Positions 1 to 8,221 of a stretch of 64,000 nucleotides of DNA are shown piece after piece. This stretch comes from JAEUIZ01 sp046155605. GTDB lineage: Bacteria > Planctomycetota > Phycisphaerae > Phycisphaerales > UBA1924. The position numbers and the translations under genes were made by a program. The stretch is taken from positions 42,616-106,615 of the forward strand of contig JBJXFQ010000011.1 in the NCBI GenBank assembly GCA_046155605.1. Direction: 5' to 3'. Within the stretch, counting starts at the first letter, position 1; each line of letters begins with the position of its first letter. Below the pieces are notes generated by a model that was not told the DNA's origin, made no database searches, and worked only from the letters and a program-made list of their open reading frames with translations.

Positions 1-333
1 AACCGCGAAGCCGATCGCCACGAGCATCAAGCCGCTCATGCCTAGCGGCTGCCACTCGCCATAGAGCGCCCGCATCGTCGATACATAGCACCATGGCATC
101 CCACCGCCGAGCGTCAGCATCGCGTGCATCATCGTTCGCTCGCGCGTCCATGGCCCTAAGCCCGTCACCGCGGCCGCAAAGCCCAACGCCGGCGAAACCA
201 CAAATGCCCACGGCCACAGCTTGTCCATCGAGACCATGAACGACAGAACCAGTACCGCAACGCCGAATGCGAAGTGCAGCGTCGCCAGTAGATAAAACAA
301 ACGCAGCCGACGGCGGTTCACGGCCTCGTTCAC
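1..333 (-). CDS. Membrane protein, 3' part outside window
   Basis: This is the N-terminal 111 codons of a membrane protein that runs off the left edge. The reading starts at a GTG whose last two bases overlap the TGA of the upstream gene (GTGA), so translational coupling is likely. A second in-frame GTG lies four codons later. The visible protein is very hydrophobic, with about three or four membrane segments (LFYLLATLHFAFGVAVLVL, WAFVVSPALGFAAAV and others). No family is recognisable. It is the last visible gene of a three-gene minus-strand operon. The unseen part might carry a zinc ribbon like its neighbour, but that is a guess. Confidence 0.6.
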   Translation of the reverse strand, partial: MNEAVNRRRLRLFYLLATLHFAFGVAVLVLSFMVSMDKLWPWAFVVSPALGFAAAVTGLGPWTRERTMMHAMLTLGGGMPWCYVSTMRALYGEWQPLGMSGLMLVAIGFAV

Positions 334-836
334 TCCTGTGGCGGCACGTTCGGCATGCTCGCCTCCATCGATCGCTGCTCCTCGCCGCATTCCGGGCATC
401 GGCTCCCAGCGAGCAGGCTTTCCAACTCGTAGCCGCACTTCAAACATGGCATTCGTGCCAAGGTGCTCTCTTGCCGGATTCGCTTCGCGACCATCACGCC
501 GCCGAGCGCGAATCCATAGCCGCCGAACGCAAAGGGCAGCACTGTCAACACCGGCCCCTCAAAGACCGCATCAAGGTGGAGCAGCGCCATCAGGTACCAC
601 GGCAATGCCGACGCCGTGCCGAGCACGAGAACCACAACCCAACTCCGCGATCGACCAATCGCCTTTGCGATCACCGCGAATGTAAACACCAAGACGGCTT
701 GCACAGCCGATGGCCACACGCGAGTCCACATCGGTGGTTCGGGCGGTTGATAGGAGGTCAGCATCGCGGCCATACAGCCGAACGCCCAGAACCCGACGAT
801 GCCCGCGAACAGCCATAGCGCCAGGTTGCGTCTCAC
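330..836 (-). CDS. Membrane protein with C-terminal zinc ribbon
   Basis: A 168-residue protein with about four hydrophobic segments: an N-terminal one after MRRNLALWLFAG, two in the middle and one at GFALGGVMVAKR. It ends in a cytoplasmic-looking zinc ribbon (CLKCGYEL...RCPECGEE, about residues 133-155). Function is unknown. The start ATG overlaps the stop of the upstream gene by four bases (ATGA), and the downstream gene overlaps in the same way, so the three form a tight operon. The same membrane-plus-ribbon layout recurs in the 203-residue protein at 3.4-4.0 kb. Confidence 0.75.
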   Translation of the reverse strand: MRRNLALWLFAGIVGFWAFGCMAAMLTSYQPPEPPMWTRVWPSAVQAVLVFTFAVIAKAIGRSRSWVVVLVLGTASALPWYLMALLHLDAVFEGPVLTVLPFAFGGYGFALGGVMVAKRIRQESTLARMPCLKCGYELESLLAGSRCPECGEEQRSMEASMPNVPPQE

Positions 837-1768
837 ATCAACCCCAGCGCCTTCATCTCGCCCACCGGCTCATCGAACGAGCACGACCCGTAACTCAAAC
901 TCAGCACCTCGCGCGCCTTGGCGATCTGGGCCGTCTCCGCGAACAGCCCCTTCCACCGCACGCCCTCATCGGTGAACTTAAACGTGCTCGCGTCGCGCTC
1001 CTCCAGCACCTCCGCCGCCCGCCGCGCGTCAATTCGCTGCGCCTGCACAAACGCCGACGCCACGAAGAGGTTCAGAAATCCGTGCATCGTCCCCCGCGGG
1101 CACCCCGGCTCATACGTCAGCGGATACTCCGCGCGGATCGGGTGGTGCAGCCCCGCCGTCGCCTTGAACGGCACCTCCGCCCCCGCGCACGCGACGATGA
1201 ACGCCGCCACTTGCTCGGGCGCGGGGAACGCCTCTGCCGTCACGCCGCCGGTCCTGATCTTCGCTCCCGCCGCGTGCCCCGCGAGCGCTGCGACCATTCC
1301 CCGGCAATCGCCGCTCACCCCGAACTCAAAGAACGGAAAGACCTCGTCGGGGATCAGCTCGATCGCGTCATCAATCTGCGCCGGCCCGGTCACCTTCATC
1401 TCGATCGCGTCCACCGCCGCCAGCCCGTGGTCCTCGCGCTCATGGTGAGAGTTAAACCCCGCGATCGCCTCCAAATCCTTCTCGAGCGCTCCATCAATGA
1501 TCGCCGACACCCGCCACGGCTCCGTCACCTCCGCCTGCTCACGATACCCGCTCGTGGCAAACGTGCCGGGCATCATCGCCGCCGCCGCCTTCGAGAGCTC
1601 CGCGAGCCGAGACGCCGGACAGATGAATCGCGCGAGCACCCACGAATCCTCGCCGCGCTGCGAGCGCGCGAAGGCCTCCGCCGCCGGACCCATCGCCAGT
1701 TTCGCGGGCGGAAACAGGCCCGCGTAGTCGATGAGCGAAGCCATGAGCGTGCGGATGGCCTGAGTCAT
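833..1768 (-). CDS. Conserved protein of unknown function (possible TIM-barrel-like)
   Basis: A soluble 311-residue protein without signal peptide. I do not recognise a named family. Conserved-looking blocks are GLFPPAKLAM near the N terminus, KIRTGGVTAEAFP and FKATAGLHHPIRAEYP in the middle, and CSFDEPVGEMKALGLM at the C terminus. The regular alternation of hydrophobic strands and helices with glycine/charged loops (RTGG, KATAGLHHP) suggests an alpha/beta barrel enzyme, but no catalytic residues can be assigned. It is the first gene of the operon with the two membrane proteins downstream, joined by a four-base ATGA overlap. Confidence 0.75.
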   Translation of the reverse strand: MTQAIRTLMASLIDYAGLFPPAKLAMGPAAEAFARSQRGEDSWVLARFICPASRLAELSKAAAAMMPGTFATSGYREQAEVTEPWRVSAIIDGALEKDLEAIAGFNSHHEREDHGLAAVDAIEMKVTGPAQIDDAIELIPDEVFPFFEFGVSGDCRGMVAALAGHAAGAKIRTGGVTAEAFPAPEQVAAFIVACAGAEVPFKATAGLHHPIRAEYPLTYEPGCPRGTMHGFLNLFVASAFVQAQRIDARRAAEVLEERDASTFKFTDEGVRWKGLFAETAQIAKAREVLSLSYGSCSFDEPVGEMKALGLM

Positions 1769-1800
1769 GCCGCAAGCGTATCAGCGGCCCAGGCTGCCGA

Positions 1801-1950
1801 GGTGGCACCGGTCTCCAGACCGGTGACTTCCAACCCTACCCCGGCTTTACTTTCCTTCTCCTTGCCTTTGTTGCTTCGCTCTGCCGCTTGCCTTCTTCTT
1901 CGCTTCCTCTTCCACCCCGTCCCTCCGTCCCCTAGTCCCTTCTTCCTACA
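1801..1950. repeat. Composite repeat: palindrome plus pyrimidine tract
   Basis: The element starts with a perfect 20-nt inverted repeat, CACCGGTCT-CC-AGACCGGTG (1806-1825), followed by about 120 bases that are almost entirely pyrimidine on the plus strand and include CCGTCCCTCCGTCCC near the end. A 25-base stretch covering the palindrome occurs again, inverted and identical, inside murQ (44396-44420), next to the complement of the same type of pyrimidine tract. It lies between divergent genes, so it may also affect their transcription. It resembles a REP-type element. Confidence 0.7.
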
Positions 1951-1957
1951 CTCCCGA

Positions 1958-2266
1958 ATGCCCGACGGCCCGGACGATCGCCGCCCCATGCTCCGGCCCA
2001 AGCCCCTCTCCGGGCCCGTGGAGGACCACATGTCCCGCGACGATGACCACGATCCCGACGGCCCCTCTGAGGCCGACCTCAAACGCTTCGGCGATGTCAC
2101 CGTCAAGTGCAAAGAGTGCGGCACCGAACTTTTCGACGACGTCTCCCAGTGCTGGAAATGCGGCCGTCCCGTCGGACTCGCCGAAGACTCCCGCGGCCTT
2201 CCCACCTGGGCCGTCGTCGCCGCCTTCATCCTCATCGCCGCCCTCGTCCTCGTCTTCGTCTTCTAA
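1958..2266 (+). CDS. Small zinc-ribbon membrane protein
   Basis: A 102-residue protein with an acidic N-terminal half, a zinc ribbon (CKECGTEL..CWKCGRP, residues 51-72) and one C-terminal membrane helix (WAVVAAFILIAALVLVFVF) that ends the protein. The layout is that of a tail-anchored protein with a cytoplasmic metal-binding knuckle. An alternative ATG 24 codons downstream (MSRDDDHD) would remove a poorly conserved-looking start. Function unknown; the downstream secreted protein on the same strand begins about 170 bases later. Confidence 0.65.
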   Translation: MPDGPDDRRPMLRPKPLSGPVEDHMSRDDDHDPDGPSEADLKRFGDVTVKCKECGTELFDDVSQCWKCGRPVGLAEDSRGLPTWAVVAAFILIAALVLVFVF

Positions 2267-2440
2267 AGAGCCGCGAGCGTCAGCGAGCGGGCCAGGTGCC
2301 ATCACCCAACCGACTCGGCTGACCATGTTCTTCGTGCTTCTTCCGTGCGGCTGCATCGCCGCTCGCACCACTCAACCGCCCCCTATTCCCGATGCACTCT
2401 CGCGCCCGCCCTACCCTTCTTGCAATCCCGGGAGCCGGTC

Positions 2441-3199
2441 ATGCTGCTCGCCCTCCTCCTCATCGTCCTTTCCCAGCCTCTGAGCGGTCCCGCCGTCCGC
2501 CCCGCCCCCGCTCGCCCCTCCATCGTCGAGATCGACTTCACCGGCAAACTCCGCCGACCCGAGACCACCCCCGAGCGGGCCGCTCTCGCCCTCCTCTCAC
2601 TCGACGATCCGACGCGCGCTGCCATCAACTCGCTCCTTTCCGAACGCGAGGCACGCCTCGACGCCTTTGTCACCGATCACCTCCTTCTCCTTGGCCGCTT
2701 CGACACCGCCATCAAGGGCGGCTCGCAGCGCGAGGCCGTTCTCCTCGGCCTGGCGCTCATCCAAGGCCTCCAGCCCGTCTTGCAACTCGGCCCGCCGCGC
2801 GACGCCATCACCGCAGCCCTTCCCGCGCCCGCACGCGCGAACTTCCTCGCCTTGCTGCGCAACTACGACTCCGCCCTCGTTCGCGAGGCCCGCGCCGCAC
2901 GCAACGACGCACCCCGCGCCCTCGTCCTCTTCGGCGAACGCCTCCGCGCCTTGGGCGAAGAGATCGGCCGATCGTTCCAACGCCAACTCGCCGCCGGCAC
3001 GCTCTTCGCCGACGCCCTCCTCGCCGGCGTCAACCTCTCCCCCGACCAGGCCCGCACCTTCCGCGACATGAAACTCGACCTCCTCGAACGTCTCAACGGC
3101 CATGCGACCGAAGAAGACCAGCGCGACCTCGTCGTCGGCATCCTCGCCCGCCTCTCCGAGTCCCAGCGCGCCATCGTCATCCCGCGAATCCCGCGATAG
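2441..3199 (+). CDS. Secreted helical protein, paralogue of the gene at 23.9-24.7 kb
   Basis: A 252-residue protein beginning with a signal peptide (MLLALLLIVLSQPLSG). The mature part is helical and rich in charged heptads. It shares a signature with the 295-residue protein at 23855-24742: DFTGKLRRPETTPERAALAL here against DFAGKVKRLDTPPEEASLAL there, then a matching LD..TRAA block, ALP...R..F, FGERLRALGEEIGRS and a C-terminal LSP/LSESQ segment. The tail with repeated L-S/T-x-x-Q motifs recalls Spy/CpxP-like envelope chaperones, but this is inference. Role unknown. Confidence 0.65.
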   Translation: MLLALLLIVLSQPLSGPAVRPAPARPSIVEIDFTGKLRRPETTPERAALALLSLDDPTRAAINSLLSEREARLDAFVTDHLLLLGRFDTAIKGGSQREAVLLGLALIQGLQPVLQLGPPRDAITAALPAPARANFLALLRNYDSALVREARAARNDAPRALVLFGERLRALGEEIGRSFQRQLAAGTLFADALLAGVNLSPDQARTFRDMKLDLLERLNGHATEEDQRDLVVGILARLSESQRAIVIPRIPR

Positions 3200-3369
3200 C
3201 CGCCACCCCGTTGCATCTTCAGTTGCTCGTTTCGTGTGCCCTTGTTTCTCTTCGCGCCGTCTGTGACGCTCCGGCGAATCTGCTTCAAGAGAGCGCCGCT
3301 TCGCATCACGCGCTCAACAGCCCCACACACAGGGGTTCAGCCGGATCCAACAACCCTCGCCGCCGGCTC

Positions 3370-3981
3370 TCAGCCGACCGACGCCCCGCACTCGGGGCAC
3401 TTGGCAAACCCCGCGAGTTGATAGCCGCACTTTGTGCATTCGCCCGCCCGCCGCCGCATTGATTCGCGTGCGACGAGAACCAGGAACGACGGCAGCACGA
3501 TCAGCGCCGCCGCGCTCACGCCAACGAGGAGCGGATTGAGTATGACTCCTCCCCATCGCAGCTTGATTGCCTGACTGGGCTCAGGCCCCTTGAGCGCTGG
3601 ATCCTCCCAGTCCCACCAGAACTCGCTCTGCTCGATCACGGGAAGCGGCCAGCCCGCAACCTGCGATTGCAGCGCGAAGCCATTTCTTTGGGGTTCAGCG
3701 TTTGGAACAGAAGAGTGAACTTGGTAGTACCGGTATCCGAACGACCGTTCATCGCACCACTGCGTCGGCGGCGGCCACGCGTCGCGATGAGGAGTCCGAA
3801 CCGGCCACCCGCGCGCCGCGGCTGCCGGCCCAAACACGTTCGTGCCGATATTCCGACGCGCACGCGGCGACCGCATCACCGTCACCGCAAACGCCACATT
3901 CACCACCGCCGCAAGCAACACGAGCAGCAGCGTGAGGATCACGGCCTGCTTCACACGCGATCTCGTGATTCCCATTGCCAT
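3370..3981 (-). CDS. Two-helix membrane protein with C-terminal zinc ribbon
   Basis: A 203-residue protein with an N-terminal membrane helix (AVILTLLLVLLAAVVNVAFAV), a central soluble, tryptophan-rich domain of about 100 residues, a second membrane helix (GVSAAALIVLPSFLVLVA) and a terminal zinc ribbon (CTKCGYQLAGFAKCPECGA). The orientation places the central domain outside and the ribbon inside the cell. A second in-frame ATG follows two codons later. A TATGAT -10-like box lies directly upstream of the start, with a run of ten C/G pairs where its -35 box would be. Function unknown. Confidence 0.7.
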   Translation of the reverse strand: MAMGITRSRVKQAVILTLLLVLLAAVVNVAFAVTVMRSPRARRNIGTNVFGPAAAARGWPVRTPHRDAWPPPTQWCDERSFGYRYYQVHSSVPNAEPQRNGFALQSQVAGWPLPVIEQSEFWWDWEDPALKGPEPSQAIKLRWGGVILNPLLVGVSAAALIVLPSFLVLVARESMRRRAGECTKCGYQLAGFAKCPECGASVG

Positions 3982-3987
3982 CGCAAC

Positions 3988-4019
3988 ATCATATCAAACT
4001 TGACGCGCGCCCCCCCCCC
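3988..4019 (-). promoter_or_regulatory. Putative promoter with homopolymer tract at -35
   Basis: On the minus strand TATGAT (3988-3993) stands seven bases before the ATG of the 203-residue membrane protein. Seventeen bases further upstream, where a -35 box is expected, there is a run of ten G (4010-4019). If used, the transcript would be leaderless or nearly so. Length changes in the run could alter promoter strength. Confidence 0.3.
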
Positions 4020-4247
4020 AGCAACCGCCCTTTGCGGCGTCATCTTCCGCCGAGAATCTCCCCCGCCGCCTCTCGAATCGCCTTCCACGCCGCGCCAACA
4101 TGCCGCTCTGCGAACACGTCTCACCGCCAGCGCCGAACTCGCCCGCTGGGCTACACCACGATCGGCTGGGCGCGATCTGCATGTTGTGATATCCTTCCAC
4201 GATGGACCACTTCTGCCTCAAAGGCTCTGATGTGAAGGGTCTCACCC

Positions 4248-6557
4248 ATGCAACTGCGATCGTTCGTCCCGTCGCCACTGGTGTTCGTCCTCTCCCTCTT
4301 GGCGCTCGGTGTCGGCGCGCGCGCTCAATGCGATGAACAGTGGTTCGGCAGCGGCTCGCTCTCGGGCACGAACGGCATCGTCAGGGACGTTGTGAACTGG
4401 GATCCCGACGGCAACGGTCCGACGCCCGAGTGGCTCGTCGTCGGCGGGGGCTTCACCGTCGCCGGTGACACCTACACCGGCGGCCTCGCCGCGTGGGACG
4501 GCACACGCTGGCGTCGCGTCGGCGGCGTGACAGCCGCGGACATCCGGGAGGTCTTTGTCTTCGGGAGCGATCTCGTGGTTGTCGGCTCGCTCGCCGCCTC
4601 GTCCGGCGCAACTTACGGCGGGACGTTGCGGTGGGACGGCCAGGCCTGGCGCGAGATGAACGCCGGCTCGTCTCAGGCCGTCTCCGCGCTCACCGTCCAC
4701 AACGGTCGCCTCACCGGCTTCGGACGCTTCGCGGACACCGGCGGATCGACGTTCCTGTCCCCCGCCCAGTGGGACGGCAACGCATGGGTTCCCCTCGGCG
4801 GGCCACTCGGCAGCCCAACCATTGGCACGGTGCTCGCGCTCACCGAGTTTGGCGGCAACCTCGTCGCCGCGGGGATCTTCTCTTCCATCGGTGGCGTCAA
4901 CGCGATCAACATCGCCCAGTGGGACGGCACCGTCTGGCGGCCCATGGGCAGGGGGCTGAGCGGTTCCTTTGACGATATTCCACACGTCCGCTCCCTCATG
5001 CCCTTCGAGGGCGGCCTCATCGCCGCCGGCGTTTTCATCCAGAGTGGATCCCAGACTCTCCAGAACATCGCGCGGTGGGACGGGTCCAACTGGAGCCCTC
5101 TCGCGGAAGGCTTCCTTCCCCCGGTGACCGCGCTCGGTGTCGTTGGTGGTCTGTTACACGCGACCGGCCGGGGGACCGTCAACCACAAAGGAGTCTACCG
5201 CTTCTCGCGTTGGAACGGCCAGTCCTGGCAAGACCTGAGCACCATCGATTCGTTGTGCATGACCCCGTACGCCGGCTCCCTCGCGCTCGGTTGCTTCTTC
5301 ACGCAGCCGACCAACGCCGGTCTCGCCCTTCGCGTCGCGCTCTGGGACGGCTCGTCATTCCACACGCTCGGGTCTCTCTCGACCGACAACCTCATCTTCA
5401 CCCTGCGCGAGTACCGCGGCGAGCTGGTCGCGGGCGGCGCGTTCGATCGAATCGGCGGGCAGCCGATCCGCAGGATCGCACGCACCGACGGCCAGACCTG
5501 GCGCGAGCTCGACTCGGGGGTCAGCAGCAACGTCCGCGTCCTGCACGAGTTCCGAGGCGATCTCATCGTCGGCGGGGACTTCTACTTCGCCGGCGGTCTG
5601 CCCGGCTCCAACTCCATCGCCGCCTGGGACGGCACGGCTTGGCGCACGCTCGGGGTCGGCTTCTCACGAGTCGGCGCTCCTGCCGTCGTGCAGGCCCTGG
5701 TCGAGTTCCAGAGCGAACTCATCGCCGCCGGAACCTTCAGTTCCTCGGGCGGGCAACCCCTGTTCAACATCGCTCGCTGGGACGGCACCTCGTGGCGTCC
5801 GCTCGGCTCCGGAATCACTGGACAGGGCGTCGCCGCGCTCGCCGTCTACAACGGGCTGCTCATCGCCGGCGGCACCTTCACCTCCGCCGGCGGGGTGCCC
5901 GCCGACGACCTCGCCTGCTGGGACGGCGTGCAGTGGCGGGCCGTGACGCCCTCGGCCCTCTCCGGCGTCAATGCCCTCGCCGTCTTTGACGGCGACCTCA
6001 TCGTCGCGGGCAACCTGCCTGTGCTGCCTCCGCCCGACGCCACCACGGGCCTGGCACGCTGGAACGGCGTCGCGTGGAGCGCCCTCGGCGCTCCTTCCAG
6101 CACCACCATCCTCACCCTCGCTTCAACACCAGGGCGGCTCTACGTCGGGGGCTCCTCGTTCACCATCGGGGGCACCACCTTCGGCCAGATCGCCCAATGG
6201 GACGGCTCACACTGGGACTCCCTGGACTCGGGCGTCGCCGGTGACGGCGGATTCGGAAACACCTACGCCGTGGTTTGGTCCATCACCACCCACGGCGGCC
6301 GCCTCTACGTCGGTGGACGGTTCACGACCGCCGGCCAGGCCGTGAGTGTCAACATCGCCTGGCGCGAGTGCCCGTGCTACGCCAACTGCAACAACTCGGT
6401 CTCTCCGACCCTCGGCATCGACGATTACTGGTGCTTCCTTCAGGCCTTCGCCGGCGGGCACGCCTACGCCAACTGCGACGGCTCATCCGTGCCGCCCTGG
6501 ATCAACGTCGCCGACTTCGTCTGCTTCACCAATCGATTCGCGCAGGGCTGCCCATAG
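4248..6557 (+). CDS. Secreted WDG-repeat beta-propeller-like protein with GC-type dockerin
   Basis: A 769-residue exported protein. A signal peptide (MQLRSFVPSPLVFVLSLLAL..GARAQ) is followed by about a dozen repeats of roughly 50 residues, each with a core like NIARWDGTSWRPLGSG and a G.F...GG step, as in beta-propeller or 'delta-60'-type repeats. The last 65 residues form a paired cysteine-containing dockerin-like module (YANCNNSVSPTLGIDDYWCF...YANCDGSSVPPWINVADFVCF..GC). Such tails are thought to attach the protein at the cell surface. No enzymatic residues are evident. It shares its tail type with the genes at 34.7, 61.2 and 62.9 kb. Confidence 0.85.
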   Translation: MQLRSFVPSPLVFVLSLLALGVGARAQCDEQWFGSGSLSGTNGIVRDVVNWDPDGNGPTPEWLVVGGGFTVAGDTYTGGLAAWDGTRWRRVGGVTAADIREVFVFGSDLVVVGSLAASSGATYGGTLRWDGQAWREMNAGSSQAVSALTVHNGRLTGFGRFADTGGSTFLSPAQWDGNAWVPLGGPLGSPTIGTVLALTEFGGNLVAAGIFSSIGGVNAINIAQWDGTVWRPMGRGLSGSFDDIPHVRSLMPFEGGLIAAGVFIQSGSQTLQNIARWDGSNWSPLAEGFLPPVTALGVVGGLLHATGRGTVNHKGVYRFSRWNGQSWQDLSTIDSLCMTPYAGSLALGCFFTQPTNAGLALRVALWDGSSFHTLGSLSTDNLIFTLREYRGELVAGGAFDRIGGQPIRRIARTDGQTWRELDSGVSSNVRVLHEFRGDLIVGGDFYFAGGLPGSNSIAAWDGTAWRTLGVGFSRVGAPAVVQALVEFQSELIAAGTFSSSGGQPLFNIARWDGTSWRPLGSGITGQGVAALAVYNGLLIAGGTFTSAGGVPADDLACWDGVQWRAVTPSALSGVNALAVFDGDLIVAGNLPVLPPPDATTGLARWNGVAWSALGAPSSTTILTLASTPGRLYVGGSSFTIGGTTFGQIAQWDGSHWDSLDSGVAGDGGFGNTYAVVWSITTHGGRLYVGGRFTTAGQAVSVNIAWRECPCYANCNNSVSPTLGIDDYWCFLQAFAGGHAYANCDGSSVPPWINVADFVCFTNRFAQGCP

Positions 6558-6583
6558 CCGCGGCGCGGCATCGTCCCGGTCGC

Positions 6584-8113
6584 TCAACGCTCCAGCGCGA
6601 ACGCGGCCGCCTCACGGATCGCCTCCCACGCCGCCCGCACGTGCCGCTCCTCCGTCAGCGTCGCGCCGATCGCCATCCGCAGCACCACGCGCGTGCCCCC
6701 GGCCCCGTCCGGCACCGCCGTGTGCGTCAGCAGCATCCGCCCCGAAGAGTTGAGCGCCTCCATCAGCCGCCGATTCGCCTCGTCGCTCCCGCGCAGCCGG
6801 AAGCACACGAGGTTCATCGTCCTCGCCGCCGCCACCTCGAACCGCGCGTCCGCCCGCACCCATTCCTCCAGCAGCGCCGCCAGCCGCAGGTGCTCGCGCA
6901 CATAGGCCCGCAGTCCCTCCGCCCCGTAGCACCGCAGCACCAGCCACAACTTCAGCGCCCGGAACCGCCGCCCCAACGCCACCTGCCAGTCGCGATAGTC
7001 GATCACCGTCCCCGCGTCCGTCGCTGCGTTCCGAAGGTACTCGGGAGTGATCGAGAGCGCCCCGGTCAGAGCGGCTCGATCCGCTGTCCAGAAGCAGTCG
7101 CAATCGAAGTTCGTCAGCAGCCACTTGTGCGGGTTGAAGCAGATTGAGTCCGCCTCTTCGACGCCGCGCAGCATCCAGCGGTTCTCCTCGCACACGCACG
7201 CCGCGCCAGCGTGCGCCGCATCCACATGCAGCCAAGGGAGCGCGGCGCGCTCATCCGCCCCTCGGCTCGATCCTGCCGGCGCGCACGCCGATCGAATCAC
7301 CTCGGCGACCTTCCCCACCGGGTCGATCGCCGTCGTTCCCGTCGTGCCCACCGTCGCCGCCACAAAGCACGGCACGCGCCCCGCCGCCACGTCTTCCCGC
7401 AGCGCCACCTCCAGCGCGCCGACATCCATCGCCAGCGCCGCGTCCGTCCCGATCAGCCGCACCTGCCTCCGATCCTCCGGCCCCGCCGCCAGCCCCGCGA
7501 TCATCGCCGCCTTCACAATCGACGAGTGCGCCTGCTCGCTCGCGTAGACGGTGAGGCGCGACAACTCGACGCCCCGCCCCCACCCCGACCGCCGCCGCGC
7601 CGCCGCCAGCGCCACGAGCGCGCTCTCGCTCGCCGTCCCTTGGATGCACCCCCCGCCCGACCCTGACGCCGACAGAAACCGCGCCGGCAGCCCGATCAAC
7701 TCCCCCATCCAGTCCATCACCCGCGTCTCGACCTCCGTCGCCGCGGGGCTCGTGGACCACAGCATCCCATTCACGTTCAGCCCCGCCGAGAGCATCTCCC
7801 CCACGATCGCCGGGTACGACGCGTTCGACGGAAAATACCCGAAAAAGTTCGGCGACTGCCAGTGCGTCAGCCCCGGGACAATCACGTCGTCCAGATCACG
7901 CATGAATGCTTCGAACGAGTCCGCGACGCCGCCTCCTTCGCGCTCGCCCCATCCTCGCTCCGGCACCGCCATCGGCAGTTTCGCCGCCACCTCCCCCGGC
8001 CGAGCCGGCGACCGCACCGGCAGCCCCTCCACACGCTCGTAGTAGTCCGCGATCCAATCGACCACGCGATGCGCCTGCGCGCGAAACTCATCCGCCGTTG
8101 GGTGCCGTGTCAT
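6584..8113 (-). CDS. PLP-dependent aromatic-L-amino-acid decarboxylase family protein
   Basis: A 509-residue group II decarboxylase (pfam Pyridoxal_deC type). The N-terminal helical region reads as ADEFRAQAHRVVDWIADYYE. The PLP-site sequence is HVDAAHAGAACVCEE, then SICFNPHKWLLTNFDCD, with the Schiff-base lysine at residue 330. The family decarboxylates aromatic amino acids (tyrosine, tryptophan, DOPA) or makes aldehydes from them; the substrate cannot be told from sequence alone. Length is normal for the family. It is transcribed away from the BamE-like lipoprotein gene, with which it shares a 108-base upstream region. Confidence 0.92.
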   Translation of the reverse strand: MTRHPTADEFRAQAHRVVDWIADYYERVEGLPVRSPARPGEVAAKLPMAVPERGWGEREGGGVADSFEAFMRDLDDVIVPGLTHWQSPNFFGYFPSNASYPAIVGEMLSAGLNVNGMLWSTSPAATEVETRVMDWMGELIGLPARFLSASGSGGGCIQGTASESALVALAAARRRSGWGRGVELSRLTVYASEQAHSSIVKAAMIAGLAAGPEDRRQVRLIGTDAALAMDVGALEVALREDVAAGRVPCFVAATVGTTGTTAIDPVGKVAEVIRSACAPAGSSRGADERAALPWLHVDAAHAGAACVCEENRWMLRGVEEADSICFNPHKWLLTNFDCDCFWTADRAALTGALSITPEYLRNAATDAGTVIDYRDWQVALGRRFRALKLWLVLRCYGAEGLRAYVREHLRLAALLEEWVRADARFEVAAARTMNLVCFRLRGSDEANRRLMEALNSSGRMLLTHTAVPDGAGGTRVVLRMAIGATLTEERHVRAAWEAIREAAAFALER

Positions 8114-8179
8114 GGCGCGAGAGTATCAAGTCGTACTCGCGCGATCTCCGCACATGAAACGCTGCGGGCTCTCTCTGTG

Positions 8180-8185
8180 TATAAC
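8180..8185 (+). promoter_or_regulatory. Putative -10 box (TATAAC)
   Basis: TATAAC stands about 37 bases upstream of the ATG of the BamE-like lipoprotein. No convincing -35 box is visible, so the call rests on the -10 match and position alone. Confidence 0.3.
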
Positions 8186-8221
8186 TCCTGCTCACTCACC
8201 CGAGGGGGAAGGAGATTGCTC

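Noticed and set aside
710..1957. Upstream extension of the small zinc-ribbon protein frame
   Set aside because: It is antisense to the conserved gene at 833-1768 and crosses the repeat element; composition is arginine-rich and featureless.
2268..2290. GAGCCGCGAGCGTCAGCGAGCGG after the zinc-ribbon gene as a second repeat family
   Set aside because: It looks like a repeat seen in other planctomycetes, but I found no second copy in this window and it is not a true palindrome.
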